Assembly: GCF_009669305.1 (NCBI RefSeq)
Contig: NZ_SADB01000020.1
Location: forward strand, 1-64,000
Length of the DNA: 64,000 nt
Direction: 5' to 3'
Source of the DNA: Ancylomarina sp. 16SWW S1-10-2
GTDB lineage: Bacteria; Bacteroidota; Bacteroidia; Bacteroidales; Marinifilaceae
Shown: positions 45,377 through 55,205 of the stretch, in pieces
Layout of the letters: each line of letters starts with the position of its first letter
How positions within the stretch are numbered: position 1 is the first letter of the stretch
The notes under the pieces: model-generated
The model's input: only the letters and a program-made list of their open reading frames with translations
What the model was told of the DNA's origin: nothing
Databases searched by the model: none
Translations under genes and position numbers: made by a program

Positions 45377-48300
45377 TTACTCTACAAGCTCTTTAACAGC
45401 CGTTTCTACACTCTCTCTTGATGGCATTACTCCGGTTACCAACCATTTATATTTGCATTTTATAGAGTTAACAACTACCAATAATACGGGTAATAATACA
45501 AGATTTAAAAAGGTTGCTGTAGCCAAACCATAAGCCATTGAAATAGCCATAGGAATAACCATTTTAGCTTCTTGCTGATTAGAAACGATCAATGGTGCTA
45601 TACCTACAATAGTAGTTAAAGAGGTTAATACAATCGGTCTAAATCGCGAAACACAAGCATCATATAAAGCAGTCATAAAATCTTTACCAGTCTTCAATTG
45701 TTCATTAAAAGTACTTATGAGCACAATGGAATCGTTCACCATCACTCCCATGAGCGCGACCATTCCCAAATACGAAGGCATATCTAATGCTACTCCATGA
45801 ATCCAATGTCCCCAACCTACTCCAATAAAACCAAGAGGAACAAGTGTGAAAATCAAAATGGTTTGAAAATAAGATCGAAATGTAAAAATGACTATGGCAA
45901 ATAACAGTACTAAAATTACGGGTGCAATAATAATTCCTGATGACTTAGCTTTTTGCATATTTTCTTCATGACCACCATAACGGAATCGTAAGCCTGGATA
46001 TTTTGCCTGTAAACTAGGTAAAATATGTTCTTCAATTTCGGTGTTTATTTCCGACATATTAACATTCGAATTAGCAGCATCAGCTTCTACAGTAATTTCT
46101 CTTTGCCCTTCGAGGTGATTAATTTGAACTAAATTTCGTTCGTAAATAATATCAGCAACATCTTTTAAATAGTATTCTCCACCATTGGCAGTTCTAATTC
46201 TCATGTTTTCAAGATTCCCAACTGACGAACGTTCATCTTTTGGATAACGCACCCAAACTTTTACCACATCAATACCTCTTTGCAAACGCTGAACTTCTCT
46301 ACCATAAAAACCTGCTCTAACTTGGCTAGACAGACTGCTTTGTGTTAAACCTAACTTATAACCACTGTCTTTTAATTTCAATTTTACTTCGCGCATTCCA
46401 AGCTGATCGTTATCCAGAACATTCATTAAACCTTCCAGGTTAGATAAACTTGCTTTGAATTCGTTTTTAGCTTGATACAAATCATCCAAATTACTACTCT
46501 GTAACGAGATAGATACAGCCTTACCAAAACGGCTTTGCTGGGTATAACTGAGTAATTGAGCCTGAGGAATTCCACCTACTTTTTCCTTTAGTAAATTACT
46601 AAATTCGGTAGATATAAAATTTCTTTCTTGAGTACCTAATAAGTACACTTTCAATTTTCCAATATTTGAAGCTGTAATGTTTAACTCCGATCCTGTAATT
46701 ACAGGATCTCCATTTATACTTTTATCCTGAAGATCTTTACCAACCTCTATAGCTGCATTTTCTATCCTCTCCATATAAGACAATGTCTCATTTTCAGGGG
46801 TTCCTGCAGGCATTTCCAATTCAACATCGATGTAATCATTATCTGCAACAGAACTATCTCCTGTTCTAATAATTCCTCCTCGAAGAGCTCCAACTGTTAT
46901 CGCAAATAAACCAATTGAAAAACCAATTGTTACCAACTTATTATCCAAGGCAAAGCGAATCAAAGGCTCATAGGTCCATCTTCGTAAGTAAGTAACTGCC
47001 TTTAATGACATTCTCTCGATTTTAGATTCCTTTTTATCCGCACGAAGCGCTTTTGAGTGGACAACATGAGCGGGTAAAATTAGAAAGGCTTCAACCAATG
47101 AGAATGACAAAGCAAAAATCACTACAAATGCCAGTTCCCTAAAAAACTCACCCATTAATCCATCAATAAAGAAAAATGCAGAAAAAGCCACGATGGTTGT
47201 TAATACTGCCGAAAACACAGCAGGCATCACTTCAAATGTTCCATCAATACCGGCTTGCAATGCTGATTTCCCTTTTTCGTAATGTTGAAATATATTTTCA
47301 CAAATGACAATACCATCATCCACCAAAATACCGATTACGATAATCATCCCGAATAAGGAAATACGATTTAAGGTAAGACCATACATCCCTGCTATCATAA
47401 ACATTCCCATGAATGAAATTGGAATACCTATGGCAACCCAGAACGACAAACGATGATTCAAGAAAAGAGAAAGGAAAAGTAGAACCAATAAGAAACCAAC
47501 AATACCATTATTAGCCAAAATATTCTGCATCACTTTTATGGATGAAGAATTATCTTGAAGCACATTTAATTTCACAGTTTCATGTTTGGTATTGTATTCG
47601 GCTACGTACTTATTTATTGCTTCGGAGATGAACAAAATATCTTCGCGAGAAGTTTGAGTAATAGAAATTTTAACTGCCGGATTTCCATCGATATAAGTTC
47701 TGTTAGGCACTTCGTCCCATTGGTCATTTACATCAGCTAAATCGCTTAAGCGAACTGTTCCTCCATTTTCTTGCGAACGAACTACGATATCTTTAAAACC
47801 TTCGGCATAATATTGTTTTTCGCGAACTCGAATTCTTAATTCCTCATTTTCACCACGAATAGTACCACCAGTTTGGTCGATATTTGCAGCAGCAACAGCA
47901 CTGTATATTTCATCAATCGTAATGTTATACGATTTTAATGCATCTTCATTTACACTAACCTCTATCACTTCATCGGGAAAACCACTTAATTCAACCTGAG
48001 AAATACCATCTATTCCTCGCAAATCATTTTCAATAGCTCGCGCATATCCTTTAAGGTCTTTTAACTCAACATCTCCACTTATGGCAATGGCAATGGCAAG
48101 AATAGAGAACTCTCGTTTTGACACACTAATATTCTCAACTGCTGCAGGGAATGAACTAATTCCATCAACCTTATTTTTTACATCTTGTAAGGCAATATTA
48201 GGATCGTATCCTGATTCCAAATCAACCATTATAGAGCAGTAGTTCTCTTTCGAAGATGATGTAACCTTCTCTACCCCACTAACTCCCTTAAGGTTATCTT

Positions 48301-48505
48301 CAATTTTTAATGCAACTCCTTTTTCAACCTCTTCGGGCGAAGCTCCTGGATAAACCGCTGTAATGGTCAACATTCCTGGATCTATTTGAGGCATAACTGA
48401 AGAATTTAGCGAAAACACACCAAACATTCCCAGTATCATAAAGACTCCAGCTAGAAGATTCCCTGCAAAAGGATATTTTATAAAATATTTTATTAATGAC
48501 TTCAT
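45377..48505 (-). CDS. RND efflux transporter permease (AcrB/HAE family)
   Basis: 1042 residues, normal for AcrB-type pumps. The first helix is near 13-35, with large periplasmic porter and docking loops (about 36-335 and 560-860) and two groups of membrane helices (335-540, 865-1025). The proton-relay region FGMIIVIGILVDDGIVICEN carries the Asp pair of transmembrane helix 4, followed by PAVFSAVLTTIVAFSAFFF. The adaptor and TolC genes flank it. Substrates may be drugs, bile-like detergents, metals or lipids; the presence of Asp in helix 4 favours the hydrophobic-drug/lipid class over the heavy-metal CusA class, but this is a weak inference. Confidence 0.94.
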   Translation of the reverse strand: MKSLIKYFIKYPFAGNLLAGVFMILGMFGVFSLNSSVMPQIDPGMLTITAVYPGASPEEVEKGVALKIEDNLKGVSGVEKVTSSSKENYCSIMVDLESGYDPNIALQDVKNKVDGISSFPAAVENISVSKREFSILAIAIAISGDVELKDLKGYARAIENDLRGIDGISQVELSGFPDEVIEVSVNEDALKSYNITIDEIYSAVAAANIDQTGGTIRGENEELRIRVREKQYYAEGFKDIVVRSQENGGTVRLSDLADVNDQWDEVPNRTYIDGNPAVKISITQTSREDILFISEAINKYVAEYNTKHETVKLNVLQDNSSSIKVMQNILANNGIVGFLLVLLFLSLFLNHRLSFWVAIGIPISFMGMFMIAGMYGLTLNRISLFGMIIVIGILVDDGIVICENIFQHYEKGKSALQAGIDGTFEVMPAVFSAVLTTIVAFSAFFFIDGLMGEFFRELAFVVIFALSFSLVEAFLILPAHVVHSKALRADKKESKIERMSLKAVTYLRRWTYEPLIRFALDNKLVTIGFSIGLFAITVGALRGGIIRTGDSSVADNDYIDVELEMPAGTPENETLSYMERIENAAIEVGKDLQDKSINGDPVITGSELNITASNIGKLKVYLLGTQERNFISTEFSNLLKEKVGGIPQAQLLSYTQQSRFGKAVSISLQSSNLDDLYQAKNEFKASLSNLEGLMNVLDNDQLGMREVKLKLKDSGYKLGLTQSSLSSQVRAGFYGREVQRLQRGIDVVKVWVRYPKDERSSVGNLENMRIRTANGGEYYLKDVADIIYERNLVQINHLEGQREITVEADAANSNVNMSEINTEIEEHILPSLQAKYPGLRFRYGGHEENMQKAKSSGIIIAPVILVLLFAIVIFTFRSYFQTILIFTLVPLGFIGVGWGHWIHGVALDMPSYLGMVALMGVMVNDSIVLISTFNEQLKTGKDFMTALYDACVSRFRPIVLTSLTTIVGIAPLIVSNQQEAKMVIPMAISMAYGLATATFLNLVLLPVLLVVVNSIKCKYKWLVTGVMPSRESVETAVKELVE

Positions 48506-48562
48506 TTTATCGTTTTTCTAATGATTGTCAGATAATTCTGAATTTTTCTAAAAACAGTAAAT

Positions 48563-49672
48563 TTATTGTTCTTGAGTACCTACGGCGATTCCTTTGTGAA
48601 TACCTGATGTTTTTAATACCAACAGATCACCATCTTCCAATCCTTCAATTACAACAACATCTTCTTTCTTTTGAACTATAGTAACTTTTTGCTGATTAAC
48701 AATTCCCTTAGAAACTATAAAAACATATTCTGAGTTTACCAAAAACTTACGAGGAATTTCCACACCAAATACATCTTTTTTCAGCTGTATATCAGCATTC
48801 AAAAACATACCTTCCTTCAAATCATTTCCTGAAACAGCAATATATACATTCACCATCTGCGTTTCGGAATCTACTTTTTTACTAATTCGACGAACCGAAC
48901 CATCCCAATTTCCATTGGTATTTTTTGAATACACATTCACCTTATTTCCAACCTTAATTCCAGCAAGATTATTCAAGTCGATTCCAACGACTAAATCATA
49001 AGCGCTTGTATTTACAAACTCGCCTAATTTTTGACCGCTCATAACTAAAGTACCTGGCTTAATGTTCGACTCTATAATTTCACCCGAAAAAGGAGCAATT
49101 ATAGAATATTTTGAAAGCTGTTGCTCCAAACTTTTAATATTGTAATATTCGGTGTAAATATTTTTACCTGCTAAGAAATATTTTTCTTGATCGTTCTGAG
49201 CGGCAGGAATTGGTGCCAACTGTTTTTCCACATCCAATTCTTTTAAGTATTGCTCCCAAGCGGAATAACTTTCTGGATAATCGAATTTTAAATCTGGCAA
49301 AACAGAAGCAATTTCTGTCATAAAACTACTTCGCTTAGAATAAACTTCAGCCCTGTATTTGTCATCTTGAATAGATAATAATATCTCTCCTTTTGAAAAA
49401 CTCACACCTTCTAAAAATTGTTTTTTAGAAGACTTCAAAATTCCTGTGACTTCAGTATAAACCTCTACTTTATCTCTTGCTTCAAGGTTTCCAATTACAG
49501 AAAGCTTTAAATCAATTTTAGCATTCTTTATGCTTTGAACAGGAACTACAATCTCTTTCGATATAACTTTCCTTTCCTTTGGGGCTTTTTTCATACCTGC
49601 AAATGCAAATGCAAGTCCCATTGTTACCACAATTACTAATATTCCTAGAAGGATACTTTTTCTTTTTAACAT
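48563..49672 (-). CDS. RND efflux membrane-fusion protein (HlyD/AcrA family)
   Basis: 369 residues from the ATG at 49672 (MLKRKSILLGILVIVVTMGL). An in-frame longer version from 49747 would add 25 unusual residues (MLVDKIYFFYCVMLFLF...), and a TATTTTTG promoter box lies inside that extension, so I take the shorter start. Layout: N-terminal anchor helix (5-22), lipoyl and alpha-hairpin parts (about 45-165, with IGNLEARDKVEVYTEVTG and SIIAPFSGEIIESNIKPGT), beta-barrel (about 200-280) and a membrane-proximal domain ending near GIAVGTQEQ. It links the inner-membrane pump to TolC and is first in the operon. Confidence 0.92.
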   Translation of the reverse strand: MLKRKSILLGILVIVVTMGLAFAFAGMKKAPKERKVISKEIVVPVQSIKNAKIDLKLSVIGNLEARDKVEVYTEVTGILKSSKKQFLEGVSFSKGEILLSIQDDKYRAEVYSKRSSFMTEIASVLPDLKFDYPESYSAWEQYLKELDVEKQLAPIPAAQNDQEKYFLAGKNIYTEYYNIKSLEQQLSKYSIIAPFSGEIIESNIKPGTLVMSGQKLGEFVNTSAYDLVVGIDLNNLAGIKVGNKVNVYSKNTNGNWDGSVRRISKKVDSETQMVNVYIAVSGNDLKEGMFLNADIQLKKDVFGVEIPRKFLVNSEYVFIVSKGIVNQQKVTIVQKKEDVVVIEGLEDGDLLVLKTSGIHKGIAVGTQEQ

Positions 49673-49699
49673 GATTTTGCTGTTTTTTAGAATCTTAAA

Positions 49700-49707
49700 C
49701 AAAAATA
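49700..49707 (-). promoter_or_regulatory. Candidate -7 box of the efflux operon
   Basis: CAAAAATA on the plus strand is TATTTTTG on the minus strand, 28 bases upstream of the chosen membrane-fusion-protein start. It has no -33 partner, which would suit activation by a LytTR regulator. Confidence 0.4.
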
Positions 49708-49898
49708 GCATGACACAATAGAAAAAGTAAATTTTATCGACCAACACGGCTTATAAGTCGATATTAAAAAGAAAACAACAGACACCTTTGTTTACCCTTA
49801 AAATGAATAGCGTTTACATTCTACATTAACCTGTTTATCGATAATATAGTTGATTAAAGAAGTAATTTTTGTTTTTTTGTTTTACAAACAAAAGTAAC

Positions 49899-50957
49899 AT
49901 GAATTTAAAAGACAGATTATACAATATTTTCTCAATTCGTTGGATTCAACATCTTTCCTTTTGGAGCGTATTTTTATTGCTCGAATTAAGTCGTTTTATC
50001 GATATGGATATAGAACGAATATCTAGAGAATTAATATTTGAAGGAACTCAACTCTTCTTTATTGTTTGCCTAGTATATTTTAACCTCCGTATCCTAATTC
50101 CTAAATATTGGAATAAAGGAAAATATTCGAAGTATATATCGAGTATTATCTTAATGGAGATTATAACCATCTCCACATTAAGCGTGATTATTTATAGTTT
50201 TCCAGAAACAGAATTCAAGCGATTTGCTTCTTTCAGCTTGGGTAAAGTAATGATGATGATTACTTTTAAGACAAACATTTTTGTTCTGTCGAGTTCACTA
50301 TTTCATTTTGTAAAAGAGTGGATTAAATTAAAAGATGAAAATCTTAGATATACTGAAAATGCACAGAAACAGTTAACCGCTGAACTAAGCTTATTAAAAG
50401 CTCAAGTCAATCCTCACTTTTTATTCAACACCTTGAATAATATCTATTCAATGAGTTTATATAATTCGAATAAGACTCCTGAAATGATTTTGAAATTATC
50501 TCAGCTTTTAAGTTATATGCTATACGAATGCAAAGACGAAGAGGTTAATCTAGAAAAAGAAATCCAATTTATTAAAAACTATATCGATTTAGAATCTGTA
50601 AGAGTTGAAGACATAGCAGAAATCAACTTAAATATAAAAGGAGAAGATCCTGGTCATAAGGTTCCACCTCTTCTTTTTATCCCTTTAATAGAAAATGCAT
50701 TTAAACATGGCATATCTACAGAACAAACAACTTCGAAAATAAATATTAATTTAGTAATTTCAGACAATAAAATTGATCTTGAAATTGACACACCTATTGA
50801 TCTTTCTGTAGAAGGAAACAAAAATAAAGGTCTAGGAGGTTTGGGAATTAAGAATGTTAAAAAAAGACTTGATCTCTTATTCCCAGGACATCACACATTC
50901 GATATTTCAAGAGACAATGGCATTTATACAACTAAATTAAGCTTGTTATTATCCTAA
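49899..50957 (+). CDS. LytS-type sensor histidine kinase, divergent from the efflux operon
   Basis: 352 residues from the ATG at 49899. A longer start at 49869 (MFFCFTNKSN) is possible but reads as random leader, so I prefer the second Met (MNLKDRLYN). Four membrane segments in 15-135 are followed by the His box QVNPHFLFNTLNN (His173 in this numbering), the N box PLIENAFKHGI and the G box GLGGLGIKNVKKRL. There is no extracytoplasmic sensor domain. The regulator follows 10 bases later. Divergence from the RND operon with an intergenic space of about 225 bases suggests control of the pump (inference). Confidence 0.92.
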   Translation: MNLKDRLYNIFSIRWIQHLSFWSVFLLLELSRFIDMDIERISRELIFEGTQLFFIVCLVYFNLRILIPKYWNKGKYSKYISSIILMEIITISTLSVIIYSFPETEFKRFASFSLGKVMMMITFKTNIFVLSSSLFHFVKEWIKLKDENLRYTENAQKQLTAELSLLKAQVNPHFLFNTLNNIYSMSLYNSNKTPEMILKLSQLLSYMLYECKDEEVNLEKEIQFIKNYIDLESVRVEDIAEINLNIKGEDPGHKVPPLLFIPLIENAFKHGISTEQTTSKININLVISDNKIDLEIDTPIDLSVEGNKNKGLGGLGIKNVKKRLDLLFPGHHTFDISRDNGIYTTKLSLLLS

Positions 50958-50967
50958 AATAAATCAG

Positions 50968-51696
50968 ATGAATATTAAATGTATCATCGTTGATGACGAA
51001 ATTCATGCAAGAAAAGTACTCGAAAAATACATTAAAGACATTCCTCATTTAGAATTGATTAAATCATGCAAAAATGCCTTGGAAGCCATGGATGTGCTAC
51101 GTAATCAACAAATTGATGCCATGTTTCTGGATATTAATATGCCAAAAATTTCAGGTTTAAATTTTCTTGAAAGTTTGCAGCACCCTCCTGCAGTTGTTAT
51201 TACGACTGCCTATCGTGAATATGCTCTGGATGCCTACGATTTAGATGTTATCGATTATTTGCATAAACCCATTCCGTTTCCTCGTTTTGTGAAAGCTATT
51301 TCGAAAATTGAAGAAAAGTTACAAGCTCATAGCACACCCAGCGTAAGTTCTACTGTTCAACCCATGGAATCTATTCCAGAATTCATTTTTATTAAGGCTG
51401 ATAAAAAGACAATAAAGCTAAATTTCAAGGATATTAAATACATCGAAGGTCTTGGTGATTACATTAAAATCCATACAAAAACGAAAAGTATAGTGAGTAA
51501 AATCACCGTTAAACGGATGGAAGAATTACTTCCTGAGAATAAATTTCCAAGAGTTCATAAATCATTTATCGTCGCTTTAGATATGATAGATTCCATAGAA
51601 GGAAACCAAATTGAAATTGGAGATTGTAAGATTCCAATTGGTCAAATGTATCGAAATGCGTTTATGGAAATTATTCAATCTTTTACAAAAAAATAA
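50968..51696 (+). CDS. LytTR-family response regulator
   Basis: 242 residues. The receiver domain (1-120) has Asp9-Asp10, the phospho-acceptor Asp55 in AMFLDINMP, TTAY and YLHKPIPF, in which His stands before the conserved Lys. A linker rich in Ser, Thr and Pro (about 125-140) precedes the LytTR domain (about 145-240) with FIFIKADKKTIKLNFKDIKY and FPRVHKSFIV. It pairs with the upstream kinase and probably controls the divergent efflux operon. It ends 28 bases from the convergent PH-domain gene with no clear terminator between them. Confidence 0.93.
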   Translation: MNIKCIIVDDEIHARKVLEKYIKDIPHLELIKSCKNALEAMDVLRNQQIDAMFLDINMPKISGLNFLESLQHPPAVVITTAYREYALDAYDLDVIDYLHKPIPFPRFVKAISKIEEKLQAHSTPSVSSTVQPMESIPEFIFIKADKKTIKLNFKDIKYIEGLGDYIKIHTKTKSIVSKITVKRMEELLPENKFPRVHKSFIVALDMIDSIEGNQIEIGDCKIPIGQMYRNAFMEIIQSFTKK

Positions 51697-51724
51697 GATA
51701 AAGGCATCTAAATTTCTATTCTAT

Positions 51725-53221
51725 TTACATCCAAGTTTTATTTGTAACCTCAATCTTATACAGAATTTGATCCTTAATTCTTAAAGCCTCATCATATCTG
51801 ATATAATCTATCCTGACTGCAGAACCAGCCATTCCTAGAACTAGGTTTGCTGTTCCATTTCTTCTTTGAAAAATACTCCGTTTAATGTGTACAGCTTGCA
51901 CTTTATAAACTTCTATAATACTATAATCTTTGGCTATTATTCCCGACTGAACTTGAAGGTAATCATGTCCAATACGGTAAACCCTTCTCTTATAAATTTG
52001 ATTGGCAATTATCGCTGCTAAAAAAGGTATCAGAATTTCAAAATACCACACGCAAGTAAACTCAAAACCTAAAACGATAATAGGAATACTCATAAGCAGA
52101 CAAGAAAAGCTAAAATAACGATAGCGAAATATTTTATGCGGTTTTAAATCTATTGTCGATTGAGTAAATGGATCATCGTAAATCTTATTACAAAGTTCCT
52201 TAAACTTCTGATTATCACAACCCGGAATTGAGACCTTGTCTTTCTCCTTACTTACCTCAACACTATTAGCCTGTACCAATTGAATATCTGATATATTCAA
52301 CAACTTTTGAAGTGGATTTATAGAACGTTTAAGTCTTTGAACTTTAGAAAATGGAATTGTGATATTCTTCCGTTTTAGCAATCCAGACTGCAAACTAAAC
52401 GCATTGCCAAAGGATGTCATATTGAAATCGTGATAACGTAAAAATACCTCAGCCATAGATATAATCAAACTTATAATAAGAACGAAAACGACGAATCCAA
52501 ACAAAGCCATAGTACTGGAATGTTCCAAGAAATTTTCGGTTTGATCAGCTGCTGAAGTAATCTCACTCTCAAATAAATCCTTAAGCTGATAATATATATT
52601 ATTCCCGAATGCAAGAATAATAAGTAATCCTCTTAGGTGATTTTTAGCAATACTAATACGTAATAAATCTTTAAATGATAATTGAAGAATAGTCTCTTTT
52701 TCCTCTACTAGCTCTTCATCAACAACATTTTCTTCTGAATCAATGGCATCCTTTTTATAGCTTGCTAGTTGCTCCTTTAAAGATTCAGCAATTTCTCTAT
52801 TTATAGCGTAAATAGCAACTTCTTTCTTTTTTGAACCAGCAGAATCGACCTCCAATTGTACAACGCCCAACACTTGTTGAACAAGATTCTGTTTCAAATT
52901 AATCGAAACAATTTTCTCAAATGGAATAGCAATAACCACACGTTTTAAGTAGCCTTTACGAAGAACAAACTCTTTATCTTTTATCAGAAAATAAAAGTTA
53001 TACCAAGTTAAAATAGAATGAGCAATTAAAAGCAATACTAAAATTGATAAACCAATCATCCACTTAGGTTCCAACAATTTCGTAGCATTTCCCTTAAACA
53101 CATAAAGCAAAAGTAAAGGCCAAAACATACGAATAAGTTTCTGTACACTCATCAATAGAAAAAAGAATGTACCCAAAACCGATTGACGTTGTTCAATGTC
53201 AAATGATTGTTTATGCATCAT
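51725..53221 (-). CDS. Multi-PH-domain membrane protein (YdbT-like)
   Basis: 498 residues. Six or so membrane helices appear in three pairs (about 22-65, 195-255, 365-405), each followed by a bacterial PH (bPH2, DUF304) domain: YFLIKDKEFVLRKGYLKRVVIAIPFEKI (about 75-155), FGNAFSLQSGLLKRKNITIPFSKVQRL (about 270-345) and YLQVQSGIIAKDYSIIEVYKVQAV (about 415-490). Bacillus YdbS and YdbT form a similar pair and influence resistance to bacteriocins. Here the gene overlaps the preceding YdbS-like gene by 11 bases, so they are translationally coupled and probably form one membrane complex. The biochemical role is unknown. Confidence 0.88.
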   Translation of the reverse strand: MMHKQSFDIEQRQSVLGTFFFLLMSVQKLIRMFWPLLLLYVFKGNATKLLEPKWMIGLSILVLLLIAHSILTWYNFYFLIKDKEFVLRKGYLKRVVIAIPFEKIVSINLKQNLVQQVLGVVQLEVDSAGSKKKEVAIYAINREIAESLKEQLASYKKDAIDSEENVVDEELVEEKETILQLSFKDLLRISIAKNHLRGLLIILAFGNNIYYQLKDLFESEITSAADQTENFLEHSSTMALFGFVVFVLIISLIISMAEVFLRYHDFNMTSFGNAFSLQSGLLKRKNITIPFSKVQRLKRSINPLQKLLNISDIQLVQANSVEVSKEKDKVSIPGCDNQKFKELCNKIYDDPFTQSTIDLKPHKIFRYRYFSFSCLLMSIPIIVLGFEFTCVWYFEILIPFLAAIIANQIYKRRVYRIGHDYLQVQSGIIAKDYSIIEVYKVQAVHIKRSIFQRRNGTANLVLGMAGSAVRIDYIRYDEALRIKDQILYKIEVTNKTWM

Positions 53222-53732
53222 GATTCACCTTTGATGTTACAATCTGTTTAATTTCTTCTGCCGTTTGGAGCGAGATTCCTTTCAATGATAAATCGTAAGC
53301 AGAATTACCAGCTGTATAGATCTTCAAGATAGAAAGGTCTAGCATTTTAGAGATAAAGCCTTGACGAATTTCCACATGTTGAATACGATTAAAAGGAATA
53401 CTTATGGTTTTGTGAGTTAAAAACCCTGTTCTATAATGCAAATCCTTTTGACGAATAGCATACCCCTTTTTAGGAAAGCCCAGTTGAATAAAAGAGAATT
53501 TAGCCAGTAGAAAAACAGACCATACTATTAATGCTACACCAAACCAGATTAATTCAATGTCGTCAAATTTGAAATAAGCAACAACTATAGCTATGATAAT
53601 TAATGCAAAAAAAATAATCCATTGTATATTTAAAAGCCGTTTATATTTCGGTAATAAATTTGTAAACACAATAGATTCACTTTTGGGAATATCTGAAATC
53701 CAAACTTGATTATTTTCGAATTCTTGCCTCAT
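53211..53732 (-). CDS. PH-domain membrane protein (YdbS-like)
   Basis: 173 residues with two membrane helices (about 36-52 and 57-76), then one bPH2 domain with GYAIRQKDLHYRTGFLTHKTISIPFNRIQHVEIRQG. The central arrangement is the classic YdbS type, and the stop codon overlaps the start of the longer YdbT-like gene by 11 bases. The pair is conserved across phyla; the partner relation is strongly supported by the overlap. The N-terminus (QEFENNQVWISDIPKSE) is a soluble tail. No function is established. Confidence 0.88.
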   Translation of the reverse strand: MRQEFENNQVWISDIPKSESIVFTNLLPKYKRLLNIQWIIFFALIIIAIVVAYFKFDDIELIWFGVALIVWSVFLLAKFSFIQLGFPKKGYAIRQKDLHYRTGFLTHKTISIPFNRIQHVEIRQGFISKMLDLSILKIYTAGNSAYDLSLKGISLQTAEEIKQIVTSKVNHDA

Positions 53733-53926
53733 CTTTTATAATTATAATGGGTTGCTATTTTTTTTATTCAAATCGAAAGATAATGTTTTTTATCAAGCCA
53801 TTATTGTTAACCGTAATTAATGATGAGAATAGAGTGAGTCAACAAAACACAAACCAATAGGATTAAAACTTAACAAATAGTCCTGAATAAGCTAAATGAA
53901 TCCTCATCTAGCAAAAGCAAAATTAC

Positions 53927-53934
53927 TATATTTG
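53927..53934 (+). promoter_or_regulatory. Candidate -7 box of aroC
   Basis: TATATTTG, an exact TAnnTTTG match, 68 bases before the aroC ATG. No good -33 element is visible. Confidence 0.4.
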
Positions 53935-54001
53935 TTTTTACTATTACCAAATTTTTAAACCACAGCTGGATTTTATCCTGGCTATATAAACGATTACCCC
54001 T

Positions 54002-54982
54002 ATGAATACATACGGAAGGATATTCAAAATCAGCATATTCGGAGAATCTCACGGTAAAGGTGTTGGTGTTACTATTGATGGATGCCCATCAGGCATTGCA
54101 CTTACCGAAGAAGATTTATTACCCGATTTAAGTCGACGCAAATCGGGTGCAAAAGGCACAACGCCTCGTATAGAAAAAGATTTTCCAAGCATTCTTAGTG
54201 GGACCTTTAAGGGTAAAACGACAGGAGCTCCAATTATCATTCTATTTCACAATACGAATACCCAATCTAAAGATTATAGCAATTTACTTGATACACCTCG
54301 TCCAGGTCATGCCGATTTTGTAGCACAACACAAGTTTGGTAAAAACAACGACTACACTGGTGGTGGTCATTTTTCTGGTCGTATAACATTAGGTCTTGTT
54401 GTAGCAGGAACTGTTGCTAAAAAGATTCTTGGTGATGTGAATATTGAAGCTAAACTTACAGAAATTGGAGGATCTACCGATTTTGAATCAGCACTTGATA
54501 AGGCAATTAAAAACCATGACTCTATTGGTGGTATTGTAGAATGTAAAGCTAATAATCTACCTATAGGATTGGGGGAGCCTTTCTTCGATTCAGTAGAATC
54601 AATGATCTCTCATCTTATTTTTGCCATCCCAGCTACTAAAGGAATCGAATTTGGTTCAGGATTCGAAGCTGCTAAAATGACTGGTTCGCAGCACAACGAT
54701 AATATTCTTACTGCCGATGGTAAAACAGAAACCAATAATGCTGCAGGAATCAATGGTGGTATTACTAATGGTAACGAGATTGTCTTTAGAGTCGCTATTA
54801 AACCAACCTCATCGATAGGTGTTAGTCAAAAAACAATGAATATTTCCACATCAGAAATGGAAAATCTTCTGATTGAAGGTCGTCATGATGCCTGTATTGC
54901 ACTTAGAGTTCCTGTAATTATTGAAGCAGTTACAGCAATTGCTTTAGCAGATCTTAAAATGATCGATAAAGCTAGACGATAA
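54002..54982 (+). CDS. aroC: Chorismate synthase
   Basis: 326 residues. GESHGKGVGVTIDGCPSG is near 16-33, then LSRRKSGAKGTTPR (flavin/EPSP site), RPGHADFVAQHKFG, GGGHFSGRIT and RHDACIALRVPVIIEAVTAIALADL: the complete family signature set. The length is about 30 residues below the E. coli enzyme, which is normal for Bacteroidota. It makes chorismate from EPSP with reduced FMN, the last common step to aromatic amino acids. It stands alone among unrelated genes, with a terminator downstream shared with the convergent GT90 gene. Confidence 0.96.
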   Translation: MNTYGRIFKISIFGESHGKGVGVTIDGCPSGIALTEEDLLPDLSRRKSGAKGTTPRIEKDFPSILSGTFKGKTTGAPIIILFHNTNTQSKDYSNLLDTPRPGHADFVAQHKFGKNNDYTGGGHFSGRITLGLVVAGTVAKKILGDVNIEAKLTEIGGSTDFESALDKAIKNHDSIGGIVECKANNLPIGLGEPFFDSVESMISHLIFAIPATKGIEFGSGFEAAKMTGSQHNDNILTADGKTETNNAAGINGGITNGNEIVFRVAIKPTSSIGVSQKTMNISTSEMENLLIEGRHDACIALRVPVIIEAVTAIALADLKMIDKARR

Positions 54983-55133
54983 CACAAAAAATAAATTAAC
55001 TCCCCATAATGACATTCTCAGATAATTACCGGGATTTCAAAATGAACATATAACAAATTTTCATTCTGAAAGTTATGTAAATTTTGTAATTCTGTGAATA
55101 CTTTTCGATAGAATTCTATAAGACAAAAAACTC

Positions 55134-55169
55134 AAAAGAGGATGCCAAATCAATTTGGTATCCTCTTTT
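55134..55169. terminator. Bidirectional terminator between aroC and the GT90 gene
   Basis: A 17-bp stem AAAAGAGGATGCCAAAT/ATTTGGTATCCTCTTTT with one G-T pair and a 2-base loop. A or T runs on both sides serve both strands. Confidence 0.88.
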
Positions 55170-55205
55170 ATATCATTAGAATCATTTCTATACTATAAAA
55201 ACAAT

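Noticed and set aside
49673-49747. Longer N-terminus of the membrane-fusion protein
   Set aside because: The extra residues look random, a -7 promoter box lies inside them, and the chosen Met is followed directly by a normal membrane anchor.
53870-54052. Minus-strand 60-residue frame over the aroC start
   Set aside because: Antisense to aroC and its promoter; no protein-like features.
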